Shown: positions 8,535 to 20,465, numbered from the stretch's first letter. The stretch is 64,000 bases of DNA from Salinispora arenicola (GCF_006716065.1 NZ_VFOL01000001.1:124001-188000), one strand, 5' to 3'. Numbers and translations: made by a program. Notes: generated by a model from the letters alone, not told the origin.

Positions 8535-8823
8535 TGGTCCTCTGGGTGTCGTCTAAGCGGTCGGCCGGGCAGCGGGGGCAGCACTGCACCCCGCCGGCGA
8601 TCCGGCCATGGCCGTCAGGTGCCGGCTACGCACCTAACTGGGATCGTAGGGGGCGGGGCCGGGGCAGTGCCTCGACGACCGGGGTGAGTGCCCTCACAAC
8701 GGCACGTGGCGGACTGGTCAACACGGGGATATCGGCGGCCTGGTCGCAGGCGGACGCCCGCGACCGGCGCCGCGGGGAAAGAGCGTCGGTCACGGGCGTC
8801 AATGGTGCCGGAAACGGTCGGGA

Positions 8824-10405
<1,582 letters not shown>

Positions 10406-10495
10406 GGTGATGCCTTCCTCGTCTGGTTCTCGCGGCCCTCACGACTCCGCCCGGCGCTGCTCCGGCTCGCCCGGGGCGGATTCGATCGGCCACGA

Positions 10496-12385
10496 CTACA
10501 CATCGTCCTCGTCGAAATCCGGCCGGACACCGCGGGCGAACATGATCTCGTCGTTGCTGGTCCCGGCGGCGACCATCGGCCACACCATGGCGTCCTTGCC
10601 GACCACGAAGTCGATGACCACCGGGGCATCGTTGATGGACATCGCCGCCTCGATCGTCTTGTCGACGTCCTTCGCCGTCTCGCAGCGCAGCCCGACGCAG
10701 CCCAGCGCCTCGGCGAGCTTGACGAAGTCCGGAATGCGATGCTTGTGCGTACCGAGGTCGGTGTTGGAGTAGCGCTCGCCGTAGAACAGTGCCTGCCACT
10801 GTCGCACCATGCCGAGATTGCCATTGTTGATCACAGCAATCTTGACCGGGATGCCCTCCAACGCGCAGGTCGCCAGCTCCTGGCTGGTCATCTGGAAGCA
10901 GCCGTCGCCGTCGATCCCCCAGACCACCGTGTCCGGCCGGCCGACCTTGGCACCCATCGCCGCCGGCACCGCGTACCCCATGGTGCCGAGGCCGCCGGAG
11001 TTCAACCACGTGCGTGGCCGCTCGTACGAGATGAACTGGGAGGCCCACATCTGGTGCTGGCCCACGCCGGCCGCATAGACCGCGTCCGGACCAGCGATCG
11101 CACCGAGCCGGCTGAGCACGTACTGCGGGGAGAGCGTGCCGTCGGCCGGCTCCTCGTACCCCAGCGGATAGCGCTTGCGCAGGTCGTTGAGCTGAGACCA
11201 CCAGTCGTCGAGGTCGGGCCGGCCCGCGGCCGACTGCTCGGCGGCGACCGCGCCGACCAGTTCGTCGATGACGTGTCGGGCGTCACCCACGATCGGCACG
11301 TCCGCATGTCGATTCTTCCCGATCTCGGCCGGATCGATGTCAGCGTGCACCACGGCGGCGTCGGGAGCGAACGAGTCCAGCCGGCCGGTCACCCGATCGT
11401 CGAACCGAGCTCCCAGCGCGACGATCAGGTCCGCCTTCTGCAGCCCGTAGACCGCCGCGACCGTCCCGTGCATTCCGGGCATACCCAGGTGCTGTGGGTG
11501 CGAGTCGGGGAACGCGCCGAGTGCCATCAGGGTGGTGACCACCGGGATGCCGGTAAGTTCGGCGAGCCGCCGCAGCCCGTCGGTCGCGCCGGCCTTGAGC
11601 ACACCGCCGCCGACGTAGAGCACCGGGCGACGGGCGCCGGTCATCAGCCGCGCCGCCTCCCGAATCTGCTTTCCGTGCGGGTGCAGCGTCGGTCGATAGC
11701 CGGGCAGGTCGAGCGTCGGCGGCCAGGCGAACACTGTCGATGCCTGCAGGACGTCCTTGGGGATGTCCACCAGGACGGGGCCGGGCCGGCCGGTCGACGC
11801 GAGGTGGAACGCCTCGGCGAGGACCCGGGGCACCTCCTCGGCCCGCTGGACCAGAAAGTTGTGCTTGGTGATCGGCAGGGTGATGCCCTGGATGTCCGCC
11901 TCCTGGAAGGCGTCCGTGCCAATCGATGGCCGGGCGACCTGGCCGGTGATCGCCACCAGCGGCACCGAATCCATGTACGCGTCGGCGATCGGCGTCACCA
12001 GGTTGGTCGCGCCCGGCCCGGAGGTGGCGACACAGACTCCGACCCGGCCGGTCGCCTGCGCGTACCCGGTGGCCGCGTGTCCGGCGCCTTGTTCGTGCCG
12101 GACCAGGATGTGCCGGACGGCGGAGTCGTACAACGGGTCGTACGCCGGCAGGATCGATCCGCCGGGGATACCGAAGACGACGTCGACGCCGAGTGCTTCG
12201 AGGGATCGCACGAGGGAGCTGGCACCGGAGACCTGGACAGGGGCAGGGGTGGCGGGGGTGCGTACCCCCGGGACGGTCGGGGTGGCTGTGTCGCGGACGG
12301 GCTGGTCGGTGTCGCGGGCCTGCTCGACGGCCGCGCGGGCCCGTCGGGCGGTGTTGGCGAGGGTCTCGGGTGTGGGTCTCGTCAT
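10496..12385 (-). CDS. ilvB: acetolactate synthase large subunit
   Basis: Catalytic subunit making acetolactate and acetohydroxybutyrate from pyruvate and 2-ketobutyrate with TPP, Mg2+ and FAD. 629 residues: a long disordered N-terminus (1-50), TPP_N domain with the proton-relay Glu in [10 protein letters not shown], central FAD-binding domain, and TPP_C domain with [12 protein letters not shown]...[12 protein letters not shown] at 12385 lacks a clear ribosome binding site. The gene stands behind a leader peptide and terminator (12472-12575), so the operon should be attenuated by branched-chain amino acid supply. Confidence 0.97.
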   Translation of the reverse strand: MTRPTPETLANTARRARAAVEQARDTDQPVRDTATPTVPGVRTPATPAPVQVSGASSLVRSLEALGVDVVFGIPGGSILPAYDPLYDSAVRHILVRHEQGAGHAATGYAQATGRVGVCVATSGPGATNLVTPIADAYMDSVPLVAITGQVARPSIGTDAFQEADIQGITLPITKHNFLVQRAEEVPRVLAEAFHLASTGRPGPVLVDIPKDVLQASTVFAWPPTLDLPGYRPTLHPHGKQIREAARLMTGARRPVLYVGGGVLKAGATDGLRRLAELTGIPVVTTLMALGAFPDSHPQHLGMPGMHGTVAAVYGLQKADLIVALGARFDDRVTGRLDSFAPDAAVVHADIDPAEIGKNRHADVPIVGDARHVIDELVGAVAAEQSAAGRPDLDDWWSQLNDLRKRYPLGYEEPADGTLSPQYVLSRLGAIAGPDAVYAAGVGQHQMWASQFISYERPRTWLNSGGLGTMGYAVPAAMGAKVGRPDTVVWGIDGDGCFQMTSQELATCALEGIPVKIAVINNGNLGMVRQWQALFYGERYSNTDLGTHKHRIPDFVKLAEALGCVGLRCETAKDVDKTIEAAMSINDAPVVIDFVVGKDAMVWPMVAAGTSNDEIMFARGVRPDFDEDDV

Positions 12386-12471
12386 GACGGTTCAGAGCCT
12401 TTGGCTGGAGATGGTGCGGCGGGTCATGCGGTGGAACACGGGTGGGTGCACCCGGGGGGGCTGACGGCAAC

Positions 12472-12528
12472 AAAAAAGCCCGCGTGCGGGATGCACGGGG
12501 CCAGCGCACTCTCGGTGGAGAGTGCGCT
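12472..12528 (-). promoter_or_regulatory. ilvB transcription attenuator
   Basis: Minus-strand order: leader stop TGA (12530-12528), hairpin 1 (12503-12528, perfect 11-bp stem AGCGCACTCTC with loop CACC), then a terminator (12478-12501: GCCC and CGTGC paired with GGGC and GCACG, one bulge, loop ATCCC) and six T (12477-12472) followed by GTTG. The terminator ends 86 nt before ilvB. The layout and the TTTTTTGTTG tail match the cimA attenuator. TTGACT at 12599-12594 may be the -35 box. Confidence 0.88.
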
Positions 12529-12575
12529 CAGGTAAGTACTCGCAGCGACCGATACGACGACATGGGACCAAGCAT
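12528..12575 (-). CDS. ilvB leader peptide
   Basis: A 15-residue ORF, MLGPMSSYRSLRVLT, ends exactly at the base of the first attenuator hairpin. Its last residues Leu-Arg-Val-Leu place two Leu codons and one Val codon just before the stop, the expected sensing site. An internal ATG at 12563 would give an 11-residue form. The reading frame is chosen by its fit to the hairpin; a different frame through the same DNA contains Val-Val-Val but runs past the terminator. Confidence 0.72.
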   Translation of the reverse strand: MLGPMSSYRSLRVLT

Positions 12576-12616
12576 GACGGATCTCAAGCAATGAGTCAAC
12601 TGATCTCACATACTGG

Positions 12617-14989
12617 TTAACGGATCTGTCGAAACTCCCCGTCCGGGTGATTCGGCACCGCCGACCCGCCCCGCTGCGGTGCAGGCTGCCCCAGGACGGG
12701 CAAGGACGGCAGCCGTCGGGGAGGCGGCGGTCCGGAGGCCAGCGCGGGCGGGCCCGAGGTAGGAACCGGCCGGGCGTTCGACGAGGTGGCCGCCTCCAAC
12801 ATCGCCTCCAGGTGCTCGGCCGGAACCCCCCAACCGAGGAGGGCGCCCTGGCCGAAGTGGCAGCCGGCAGCCACCACGGCGGCCAGCTCGGTCGGAGTCG
12901 TCACCCCCTCCGCGATGACGCCGAGACCGAACTGGTGCCCCAACCGCATCACGATGTCGACCATCGGGGCGAAAGCCGGACCGTCCGTGCCCACCGGCCG
13001 AACCGGCTCGTGCTCGGCCACGAGACTGTGGTCGATCTTGAGGATGTCGATCGGGAGCCGGCGAAGCTGGCCAAGCGAGGAGTATCCGGCACCGAAGTCG
13101 TCCAGCGCGATCCGGACGCCGGTACGCCGCAACGCGGTCAGCCGACGAATCAGCTCGTCCAGGTCGGTGGCGACGGCGTGCTCGGTGACCTCCAACACCA
13201 GACGCTGCGGCGGGACACGGTGTACCCGCAGGGCCTCGGTGACCTGGCCGACATACGCCGGGGCGTGCAACTCCCGGGGCGAAACGTTGACCGACACCCA
13301 CACGTCATGCCCGTCGGCGAGCCATCGGGAGAGCTGGTGGCACGCCTGGTGCAGCACCCACTCCCCCAGCTTGGCGATCATGCCGCACTCCTCGGCGAGT
13401 GGGATGAACTCGTCCGGTCGAACCGCGCCCAGCTTGGGATGCCGCCACCTGAGCAGGGCCTCGGCGCCGACCGGGCGCACCGACGGCAACGACGCCACCG
13501 GTTGGAACACCAGCCGCAGCTCGTCGCGTTCGATCGCGCCACGCAGCTCATGCTCCAGCATCGTCCGCCGGCTCAGCAGTCGGTCGTATGCGACGTCGTA
13601 CCGCTCGATCCGGTTCTTGCCACGCTGCTTGGCGTAGCGCAGGGCCAGGTCAGCGTGCCGCAGCAGCAGCTCGATGTCCGGCTGGCCGGTCCCACCGGCG
13701 GTACCGATGCTCACCGAGAGGAAGACCGGCCCTTCGGGCAACTCGTACGCGGCCCCGAGCACCCCGAGCAGCCGCTCGCCCATCTGGTCGACGGCGGCCG
13801 GGGGGCCGGGCATCAGGACGGCGAACTCGTCCCCGCCGAGGCGGGCCGCCACGTCGCCGGAGCCCAGGGTGTCGCGCAGCCGCCGCCCCACCTCAGCCAG
13901 AACGGCGTCCCCGGCGTCATGACCGCGCACGTCGTTGACATGCTTGAAACCATCCAGGTCGAGGATGAGCAGGATGCACCGGGTACCGCCCGCCGCGCTG
14001 CGGTGCAGGGCCCGCAGCAGCCCTCGCCGGTTCGCCAGGCCGGTCAGCGCGTCGGTGTGTGCCAGCTCTCGAAAGTGCGCCTCCCGCTCGACCAGCCGAC
14101 GCGCGTACCGGCGGACGTCGTGCAGGGTCAGGTACTGCCGGGCGACCAGAGCGAAGACCTCGACGATGACGGCGACCACGCCGGGCGGGTCGAAACGGCC
14201 ACCCTGAAGCAGGTGGTACGCCGCCGCGCCGGCCATCGCCAGGATCGGTAGCACGGCGTGCTCGCCCTCGCGCCAGGTCGGGTCGATGTCGGACCGGCAG
14301 GGGCGATCGAACCCGCGTAGCACCAGCGCCACCGTCAGCAGGCCGGCAGCGGCCACGGCCGCTCCACCGAGCGCCCAGCCGGTGTCAGCATGGAGCAACC
14401 CGGTGGCGAGGCCGAGCCCGCCAACGGTCGTCGCGGCGGAACCGGCGCCGAGCGTGGCGAGCCGGCGGCGTGGGGCCGGAACCGGAACGCGAAACACCAC
14501 AACGGTGGCGAGGCCCACGATCAGCGCCGCGCTGACCGTGGCGAGCAGGATCGGCGCACCGGCCGCCGGAGGCTGTCCGAGCAGACGGGTCGGCTCGGCG
14601 ACGAGCACCCAGCCCACGAACCACAACGCGGTGGCGATGATCAGCCCATCCAACGACAGCCGGGTGACCACCCCGACGGTGGGCGCCAAGCCGGGCAGGC
14701 GGAGCAGCCCGGCCCCGAAGAGCAGACCAGCGGTCGCGGTGGCCAGGGAGATCAACTTTGCCCAGCCGATCGACCGGACCGGCTCGGCGTGCCCGGCTGT
14801 GGCCAGCGCCACCGCCACCCCGGCCAGCACTGTGACCAGGCCGATGGTGGTGGCCACGGCCAGCAGCAGGAGCGCTGGCCGCCGGGACGTCGACCGCCGA
14901 CAGGGACCGCCCACCGTCAGGGCGGCGGCCGGCGTGGCGGTGAGCCCGCTCAACACCGCGGTGACGAGCCGGCCCGGGGGTGACAGCAC
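12617..14989 (-). CDS. membrane GGDEF-EAL protein (cyclic di-GMP turnover)
   Basis: 790 residues. The N-terminal 290 residues hold about eight hydrophobic segments, i.e. an integral membrane sensor. The GGDEF domain has [11 protein letters not shown] (313-323), [11 protein letters not shown] and an intact RLGGDEF (385-389 for GGDEF), so diguanylate cyclase activity is likely. The EAL domain keeps EALLRW (EAL at 510-512), EVTEHA and DDFGAGYSS, so phosphodiesterase activity is also likely. A Pro-rich tail follows residue 745. Start GTG at 14989 lacks a good ribosome binding site and may be misplaced. Its 3' end lies beside the ilvB leader, so ilvB promoter elements sit near or in it. Confidence 0.88.
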   Translation of the reverse strand: MLSPPGRLVTAVLSGLTATPAAALTVGGPCRRSTSRRPALLLLAVATTIGLVTVLAGVAVALATAGHAEPVRSIGWAKLISLATATAGLLFGAGLLRLPGLAPTVGVVTRLSLDGLIIATALWFVGWVLVAEPTRLLGQPPAAGAPILLATVSAALIVGLATVVVFRVPVPAPRRRLATLGAGSAATTVGGLGLATGLLHADTGWALGGAAVAAAGLLTVALVLRGFDRPCRSDIDPTWREGEHAVLPILAMAGAAAYHLLQGGRFDPPGVVAVIVEVFALVARQYLTLHDVRRYARRLVEREAHFRELAHTDALTGLANRRGLLRALHRSAAGGTRCILLILDLDGFKHVNDVRGHDAGDAVLAEVGRRLRDTLGSGDVAARLGGDEFAVLMPGPPAAVDQMGERLLGVLGAAYELPEGPVFLSVSIGTAGGTGQPDIELLLRHADLALRYAKQRGKNRIERYDVAYDRLLSRRTMLEHELRGAIERDELRLVFQPVASLPSVRPVGAEALLRWRHPKLGAVRPDEFIPLAEECGMIAKLGEWVLHQACHQLSRWLADGHDVWVSVNVSPRELHAPAYVGQVTEALRVHRVPPQRLVLEVTEHAVATDLDELIRRLTALRRTGVRIALDDFGAGYSSLGQLRRLPIDILKIDHSLVAEHEPVRPVGTDGPAFAPMVDIVMRLGHQFGLGVIAEGVTTPTELAAVVAAGCHFGQGALLGWGVPAEHLEAMLEAATSSNARPVPTSGPPALASGPPPPRRLPSLPVLGQPAPQRGGSAVPNHPDGEFRQIR

Positions 14990-15099
14990 AGCCCAACTCT
15001 GCCGGATCAGCGCCTGCTGTGGGGGGCCGGGTGTGCATCTGTTGGGACACGTCCTGGCGCGGGCGTCGGCCCAGCGGTGACGGTGCCAGACTGGTACCC

Positions 15100-16947
15100 A
15101 TGCCTGAGCTGCGGTCGAGGACCTCCACCCACGGTCGGACGATGGCGGGCGCCCGAGCCCTGTGGCGGGCCACCGGGATGACCGACGACGACTTCGGCAA
15201 ACCGATCGTCGCCATCGCGAACAGTTTCACCCAGTTCGTTCCGGGACACGTCCACCTCAAGGACCTCGGTGGCCTGGTCGCCGACGCGGTAGCCGAGGCG
15301 GGCGGGGTGGGCCGGGAGTTCAACACCATCGCCGTGGACGACGGCATCGCGATGGGTCACGGCGGAATGCTCTATTCGCTGCCCAGCCGGGAACTGATCG
15401 CCGACGCCGTGGAATACATGGTCAACGCGCACTGCGCCGACGCCCTGGTCTGCATCTCCAACTGCGACAAGATCACTCCTGGGATGCTGCTGGCCGCACT
15501 GCGGCTGAACATCCCGACCGTCTTCGTCTCCGGCGGCCCGATGGAGGCCGGCAAGACGGTCGCGATCGAGGGAATCGTGCATTCCAAGATCGACCTGATC
15601 GACGCGATGATCGCCGCGTCCAACGAGGCTGTCACCGATGACCAGCTCGACCAGATCGAACGCTCGGCCTGCCCCACCTGCGGCTCCTGCTCCGGCATGT
15701 TCACCGCCAACTCGATGAACTGCCTCACCGAGGCGATCGGCCTGGCCCTGCCCGGCAACGGGTCGACGCTGGCGACCCACGCCGCCCGCCGGTCGCTCTT
15801 CGTCGACGCCGGCCGCACCGTCGTGGAGATCGCCAAGCGCTGGTACGACGATGACGACGCCACCGTGCTGCCCCGCGCGGTCGCCAACCGCGCCGCCTTC
15901 GAGAACGCGGTCGCCCTCGACGTCGCGATGGGCGGCTCGACGAACACCATCCTGCACTTGCTCGCCGCCGCTCGAGAGGCCGAGCTGGACTTCGGGGTGG
16001 TGGACATCGACACCATCTCCCGGCGGGTGCCCTGCCTGGCCAAGGTCGCACCGAACTCTCCCCTCTACCACATGGAGGACGTCCATCGAGCCGGCGGCAT
16101 CCCGGCCATCCTCGGTGAGCTGGACCGGGCCGGGCTACTCAACCGGGAGGTGCACGCGGTGCACTCCCCCTCGCTGGCAACCTGGCTCGCTGACTGGGAC
16201 GTTCGCGGCGACGCGGCGACACCGGAGGCAGTCGACCTGTTCCACGCCGCACCAGGTGGGGTACGCACCGTCGAGCCGTTCTCCACCACCAACCGCTGGT
16301 CCACGCTGGACACCGACGCGGCCGGCGGCTGCGTACGGGACCGGGCACACGCGTACACCGCTGACGGCGGTTTGGCCATCCTGCACGGCAACCTCGCACC
16401 GGACGGCTGTGTGGTGAAGACCGCCGGTGTGCCCGAGGAGTGCCTCACCTTCCGCGGCCCGGCCAGGGTCTACGAATCCCAGGACGATGCCGTCGCCGCC
16501 ATCCTGGCCAAGGAGGTGACCGCCGGGGACGTCGTGGTGATCCGCTACGAGGGCCCCCGGGGCGGCCCCGGGATGCAGGAGATGCTCTACCCCACCTCGT
16601 TCCTCAAGGGCCGGGGGCTGGGACGGGCCTGCGCGCTGCTCACCGACGGACGGTTCTCCGGCGGTACCTCCGGACTGTCCATCGGGCACGTCTCCCCCGA
16701 GGCTGCCGCTGGCGGGCTGATCGCCCTGGTCGAACCGGGCGACGAGATCGTCATCGACATTCCGAACCGCACCATCGAGCTCGCTGTTCCGGCCGACGTG
16801 TTGGACGCCCGTCGGGTGGCGCAGGAGAAGCGGGACCGCCCGTACACGCCCGCGGATCGTCAGCGCCCCGTGTCCGCGGCGCTACGCGCGTACGCCTCGA
16901 TGGCGACCTCCGCCAGCGACGGTGCCTACCGCCGCGTCCCCGAGTAG
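15100..16947 (+). CDS. ilvD: dihydroxy-acid dehydratase
   Basis: Dehydrates 2,3-dihydroxy-isovalerate and -3-methylvalerate to the 2-keto acids before IlvE. 615 residues, close in length and sequence to Escherichia coli IlvD. Iron-sulfur ligands are visible in [10 protein letters not shown] (C122) and [15 protein letters not shown] (C191, C194, C197). ATG at 15100 begins [21 protein letters not shown]; ribosome binding site is poor. Transcribed alone, away from ilvBNC, with a 10-bp hairpin just after the stop. Confidence 0.97.
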   Translation: MPELRSRTSTHGRTMAGARALWRATGMTDDDFGKPIVAIANSFTQFVPGHVHLKDLGGLVADAVAEAGGVGREFNTIAVDDGIAMGHGGMLYSLPSRELIADAVEYMVNAHCADALVCISNCDKITPGMLLAALRLNIPTVFVSGGPMEAGKTVAIEGIVHSKIDLIDAMIAASNEAVTDDQLDQIERSACPTCGSCSGMFTANSMNCLTEAIGLALPGNGSTLATHAARRSLFVDAGRTVVEIAKRWYDDDDATVLPRAVANRAAFENAVALDVAMGGSTNTILHLLAAAREAELDFGVVDIDTISRRVPCLAKVAPNSPLYHMEDVHRAGGIPAILGELDRAGLLNREVHAVHSPSLATWLADWDVRGDAATPEAVDLFHAAPGGVRTVEPFSTTNRWSTLDTDAAGGCVRDRAHAYTADGGLAILHGNLAPDGCVVKTAGVPEECLTFRGPARVYESQDDAVAAILAKEVTAGDVVVIRYEGPRGGPGMQEMLYPTSFLKGRGLGRACALLTDGRFSGGTSGLSIGHVSPEAAAGGLIALVEPGDEIVIDIPNRTIELAVPADVLDARRVAQEKRDRPYTPADRQRPVSAALRAYASMATSASDGAYRRVPE

Positions 16948-16950
16948 CCG

Positions 16951-16976
16951 GTCCTCGGGGCACAGCCCCCGAGGAC
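16951..16976 (+). terminator. ilvD terminator hairpin
   Basis: GTCCTCGGGG and CCCCGAGGAC form a perfect 10-bp stem with loop CACAGC, 3 nt after the ilvD stop. There is no T run; AAAA appears 10 nt later. Confidence 0.75.
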
Positions 16977-17309
16977 CGCGCCGAGAAAAGCCCGGAACGC
17001 GAGCCCACCACTCCGCCTGCCCAGCGGACGGGACCGGCGTGGACGCATACAACAACAGTCGCCGCCCTGCCAAAACGGGCCCACGGGAGCAGGCGGTCTT
17101 CCGCGAGTCGACGCCGGCCGGCTTGGTGGCGTAGGCCGCCGCGCTCGGTGCCTGCTGCACGGTCAAGACCGAAAATCACTCTTATGAGCGATATTCGCTA
17201 TTTAGATACTAAATCGACTATTTATCCTTGATGGTGTCTATTTGTGGGTGTTTTTCGGGGATCTCAGGCGACTCCTGATCAGTCCCTGCCGAACGAGGAG
17301 CGTGCGAAC
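16977..17309. other. intergenic region with an AT-rich block
   Basis: No gene is recognised. From about 17166 to 17260 the sequence turns markedly AT-rich for this genome and contains an inverted repeat ATTTAG-ATA-CTAAAT (17200-17214) and several TATTT/TATCC elements. It lies upstream of the beta-helix gene and probably contains its promoter. Confidence 0.55.
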
Positions 17310-18776
17310 GTGTCAGGACGAAGGATCATCGACCGCCGGCGGCGAGCACGAGGCCGACTGCGCGCCGCCGCCCTGACCGGGGCGGTCGGGCTGTCCGGGG
17401 TCGCGGTGGCGGTCACGGGGGCTGGCATACCGCCGGTGTCGGCAGGCGACGCGAAGGCGGAACCGGCGCCGGGGAACGCCGCCGGCAGCCACGGGGTGTC
17501 GGACGGCGTCGGTCACTCCGCGCAGTGGCGGAAAACAGCAAAGGGTGAGTGGGGCGGCAACTGGGGCGCCGCAGGTGCCCCGGAGTGGAAGCGGCCGGCG
17601 GAGCGGCATGGTTCCGCCGATCGCGGGCGTCCGGTCCGCTGCGACGCCGGCAGCCTGATCGCGGCGATCACCGCGGCCAACACGAACGGCGGTGGGGTGC
17701 TCTCGCTGGCCGAAAAGTGCACCTATGTGCTGACCACGGGCGACAACGGCAACGGCCTACCGCCGGTGGTCCAGCCGATAGCGATCAACGGAAACGGAGC
17801 TCGGATCACGCGTGCGGCGAGCGCCGAGGCATTCCGTATCCTCGACGTCGCCAGCGGCGGGAAGCTGACGCTGCGGGATCTGGCCGTGATGAATGGTCGG
17901 GCGCCCGATGACCAGAGCGGCGGCGGAATCCGGGTACAGGAGGGCGCGTCGTTGCAGGTCAGTCGGACGACCATCGCCGGCAACATCACGAACGGCCAGA
18001 ACGCCGACGGTGCCGGCATCTCCAATCAGGGGGTAACCAGCGTCGAGCGCAGCACCATCACTGACAACACGGCCGCCCAGGATGGTGCCGGCCTCTACAA
18101 TCTCGGCGGTCTGGTCACCATCAAAAAGTCCAAGATAACCCGGAACATCGCGGGTGATACCGGTGGCGGCCTCGAGAACGACGGCGGGGTGACGACGATC
18201 TCGCACACCCTGATTCGGGACAACCGCGCGGCCGCGAGCGGTGGAGGGCTCATCAATCAGGGCGACACGGTGAAGATCTTCCACAGCACGGTCACCGGAA
18301 ACGGAGCCCCGATCGGTGGGGGCGTCGCGGACAACAGCGGCGGTACGCTGCTGGCCACCGCAGTCACCGTGCGGGGAAACACGGCACAGACCGCGGGCGG
18401 TGGGCTAGCTGTCACCGCGTCCAGCAAGGTGACGATCGACGACAGCGCGATCACCGACAACGTCACCACGGCTGGCGACGGTGCCGGAGTGTGGATAGAG
18501 GACGACTTCCCTGACAACTCGGTGTCGATCCGACGGAGCGTGGTCGCCCGGAACCAGGCCGCTGGTGCGGGGGCCCAGGGCGGCGGACTCTACGTCGGCA
18601 CCGACGGGACGGTCGCCCTGACCGACACCCGGATTGTCAAGAACATCGCCGTCGCCCCGCCCGGAGGCGTCTACAACGCAGGGGTGGTCACGACCACCGG
18701 AAAGGTCGTCATCACCGGTAACCGGCCCACGAACTGCACTGGCAGCCCGCAACCGGTCCCGGGGTGCTTCGGCTGA
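17310..18776 (+). CDS. secreted right-handed beta-helix repeat protein
   Basis: 488 residues. A basic N-terminus followed by a hydrophobic stretch (AALTGAVGLSGVAVAVTGAG) and a VSA-GD site looks like a Sec signal peptide. After a linker with PVRCDAGSLIAAITAAN, about ten turns of a parallel beta-helix follow, with recurring GGGI/GAGI, ST-IT-N and NTA elements, as in polymorphic outer membrane protein-like and pectate-lyase-like repeats. No catalytic motif is evident; an adhesin or polysaccharide-binding role is a guess. GTG at 17310 follows GAGGAG. The 18786-18823 palindrome directly follows. Confidence 0.8.
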   Translation: MSGRRIIDRRRRARGRLRAAALTGAVGLSGVAVAVTGAGIPPVSAGDAKAEPAPGNAAGSHGVSDGVGHSAQWRKTAKGEWGGNWGAAGAPEWKRPAERHGSADRGRPVRCDAGSLIAAITAANTNGGGVLSLAEKCTYVLTTGDNGNGLPPVVQPIAINGNGARITRAASAEAFRILDVASGGKLTLRDLAVMNGRAPDDQSGGGIRVQEGASLQVSRTTIAGNITNGQNADGAGISNQGVTSVERSTITDNTAAQDGAGLYNLGGLVTIKKSKITRNIAGDTGGGLENDGGVTTISHTLIRDNRAAASGGGLINQGDTVKIFHSTVTGNGAPIGGGVADNSGGTLLATAVTVRGNTAQTAGGGLAVTASSKVTIDDSAITDNVTTAGDGAGVWIEDDFPDNSVSIRRSVVARNQAAGAGAQGGGLYVGTDGTVALTDTRIVKNIAVAPPGGVYNAGVVTTTGKVVITGNRPTNCTGSPQPVPGCFG

Positions 18777-18785
18777 CTCATACAG

Positions 18786-18823
18786 GTGCGCTCCGACGGT
18801 CCACATGGACCGTCGGAGCGCAC
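18786..18823 (+). terminator. 38-bp palindrome after the beta-helix gene
   Basis: Two perfect 18-bp arms (GTGCGCTCCGACGGTCCA and its complement) are separated only by CA. It begins 9 nt after the stop codon and would form a very stable hairpin, so terminator use is likely, although no T run follows. Confidence 0.7.
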
Positions 18824-18899
18824 GTGTCCCACGGGCGACCGATCAGCCACCGGCGACAACCACGACGACCGAGACAAGGGCGACAAGGGTACGCGCGAC

Positions 18900-19111
18900 G
18901 AGAGAAACGGGGAAGTGAAGAGGAGGCCGAAGGGCATTCCGGTCCCCTGCGACGCGGGCAGACTCATCGTCACGATCACCCTCGCCAACGCCCGCGACGG
19001 CGCCGTCCTCGACCTCGCCAAGAACTTGCACCCACCTCCTCACAACAGACCGACGGCGATGGCGGAGCGATCCTGGTCAACGCCGGCGGACGACCGAACG
19101 CGAGATCCGAA
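18900..19111 (+). pseudogene. frameshifted remnant of a beta-helix paralogue
   Basis: The translation PVPCDAGRLIVTITLANA (about 18949-19002) mirrors PVRCDAGSLIAAITAANT of the preceding gene. Continuing the alignment needs two frame changes: CTHLLTT from 19027 (matching CTYVLTT) and TDGDGGAILVNAGG from 19049 (like a beta-helix turn). The similarity then stops at the 48-bp palindrome. The fragment is best read as a decayed partial duplicate of the upstream gene. No intact start or signal peptide is visible. Confidence 0.72.
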
Positions 19112-19159
19112 ACGTGGGATTCCGCCCCGCGCCCATGGGCGCGGGGCGGAATCCCACGT
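19112..19159. repeat. 48-bp perfect palindrome
   Basis: A 24-bp arm starting ACGTGGGATTCCGCCCCGCG is followed without spacer by its exact reverse complement, centred on CCCATGGG. It ends the recognisable part of the beta-helix remnant. It could be a terminator, a recombination or insertion scar, or a protein-binding site. Confidence 0.9.
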
Positions 19160-19210
19160 CCCTGTCGACCTGGGCCGCCGAGACCGCCACCGCGCTGCGG
19201 CCTCATCCAC

Positions 19211-19313
19211 CATCACCAGGCCGAGTCCATCGCACCGAGAACAGCCAGCGCGAGCACGCCCGGCCCAGGTCCCCGCCCGCAACCATGACCAGGCCAGGTC
19301 CATCGCACCGAAA
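19211..19313. repeat. imperfect direct repeat
   Basis: CATCACCAGGCCGAGTCCAT at 19211 and CATGACCAGGCCAGGTCCAT at 19284 are related copies, both followed by CGCACCGA, 73 bp apart. They lie upstream of the LacI gene and could be operator-like, but no symmetry is obvious. No gene is supported between 19160 and 19396. Confidence 0.5.
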
Positions 19314-19396
19314 GCGGCTGCCGGGGGCGGCGTAGGCTGAACCGCGCACGTGAACAATGCCCGCCAATCGGACGGTGGAAACGGGAGGGAGTGGCG

Positions 19397-20434
19397 GTGA
19401 AACGGCCGACCATCGCCGACGTCGCCCGACGCGCAGGAGTGTCGAAAGGCTCTGTCTCCTATGCCCTCAACGGCCAGCCCGGCGTCTCGGAGGCCACCCG
19501 CCGGCGAATCCTCGCCGTCGCGGCGGAGATCGGCTTCAGCCGCAGCAGCGCCGCCCGGGCGCTTTCCGGGGCCACCGCCAACGCCGTCGGTTTGGCGCTC
19601 TGCCGGTCAGCGCGCACGCTCGGCATCGAACCGTTCTTCATGGAACTGATCAGCGGCGTCGAGGCGGAGCTCTCCGCCCGGTCCTACGCGCTGACCCTCC
19701 AGATGGTCACCGACCAGGATGCCGAGATCGCGGTCCACCGCCGCTGGTGGGGTGAGCGACGGGTCGACGGCGTCCTCGTCTGCGACCTGCGCGCCGACGA
19801 CCGCCGGGTACCGGTGCTGGAGGAACTCGGACTGCCCGCCGTGGTGATTGGCGGACCGGAGGGCACCGGAACGCTACCCAACGTCTGGTCCGACGACGCG
19901 GCGGCAGTCATGGACACCGTCAACTATCTGGCCGCACTCGGCCACCGTCGGATCGCCCGGGTGGGCGGACTGCCCGACCTGCTGCACGCCGCCGTCCGTG
20001 GCACGGCGTTCACCGAGGCGTGCCGTCGGCTCGACCTGCCGGCGGCGGTGACCGTGTCGTCCGACTACACCGGCGAGGAGGGCGCGCAGGCCACCCGCCG
20101 CCTGCTCAGCTCATCGGCCCGACCCACCGCCATCATCTACGACAACGACGTGATGGCGATCGCCGGGCTGTCGGTGGCGCAGGAGATGGGGCTCGCTGTC
20201 CCCGTCGACCTGTCCATCGTCGCCGGGGACGACTCGCCGCTGTGTCGGTTGGTGCACCCATCGCTGACCGCGCTGGGCCGGGACACCCCGGCCTACGGTG
20301 GGCAAGCCGCACGGCAGCTGTTGGCGGTGATCGGCGGAGCGGCCGTCGACGCCGTCCAGGCCGAGTCCGCCCAGCTGACCCTTCGGGGCAGCACCGCACC
20401 ACCGCCCCGGGCGACCGGGACCGCCCCGTCCTGA
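19397..20434 (+). CDS. LacI family transcriptional regulator
   Basis: 345 residues. The N-terminal helix-turn-helix TIADVARRAGVSKGSVSYALNGQPGVSEATRRRIL (residues 4-38) with hinge helix RSSAARALSG is classical LacI, followed by a periplasmic-binding-protein-like effector domain (60-330), so it probably responds to a sugar. GTG at 19397 lies 7 nt after GGGAGGG; GTG at 19391 is too close to it. No sugar transport operon is adjacent; the linked sugar dehydrogenase at 21920 is a possible but unproven target. Confidence 0.9.
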   Translation: MKRPTIADVARRAGVSKGSVSYALNGQPGVSEATRRRILAVAAEIGFSRSSAARALSGATANAVGLALCRSARTLGIEPFFMELISGVEAELSARSYALTLQMVTDQDAEIAVHRRWWGERRVDGVLVCDLRADDRRVPVLEELGLPAVVIGGPEGTGTLPNVWSDDAAAVMDTVNYLAALGHRRIARVGGLPDLLHAAVRGTAFTEACRRLDLPAAVTVSSDYTGEEGAQATRRLLSSSARPTAIIYDNDVMAIAGLSVAQEMGLAVPVDLSIVAGDDSPLCRLVHPSLTALGRDTPAYGGQAARQLLAVIGGAAVDAVQAESAQLTLRGSTAPPPRATGTAPS

Positions 20435-20465
20435 CACCGCTCGGACCGGATGGGATCATCACGGA

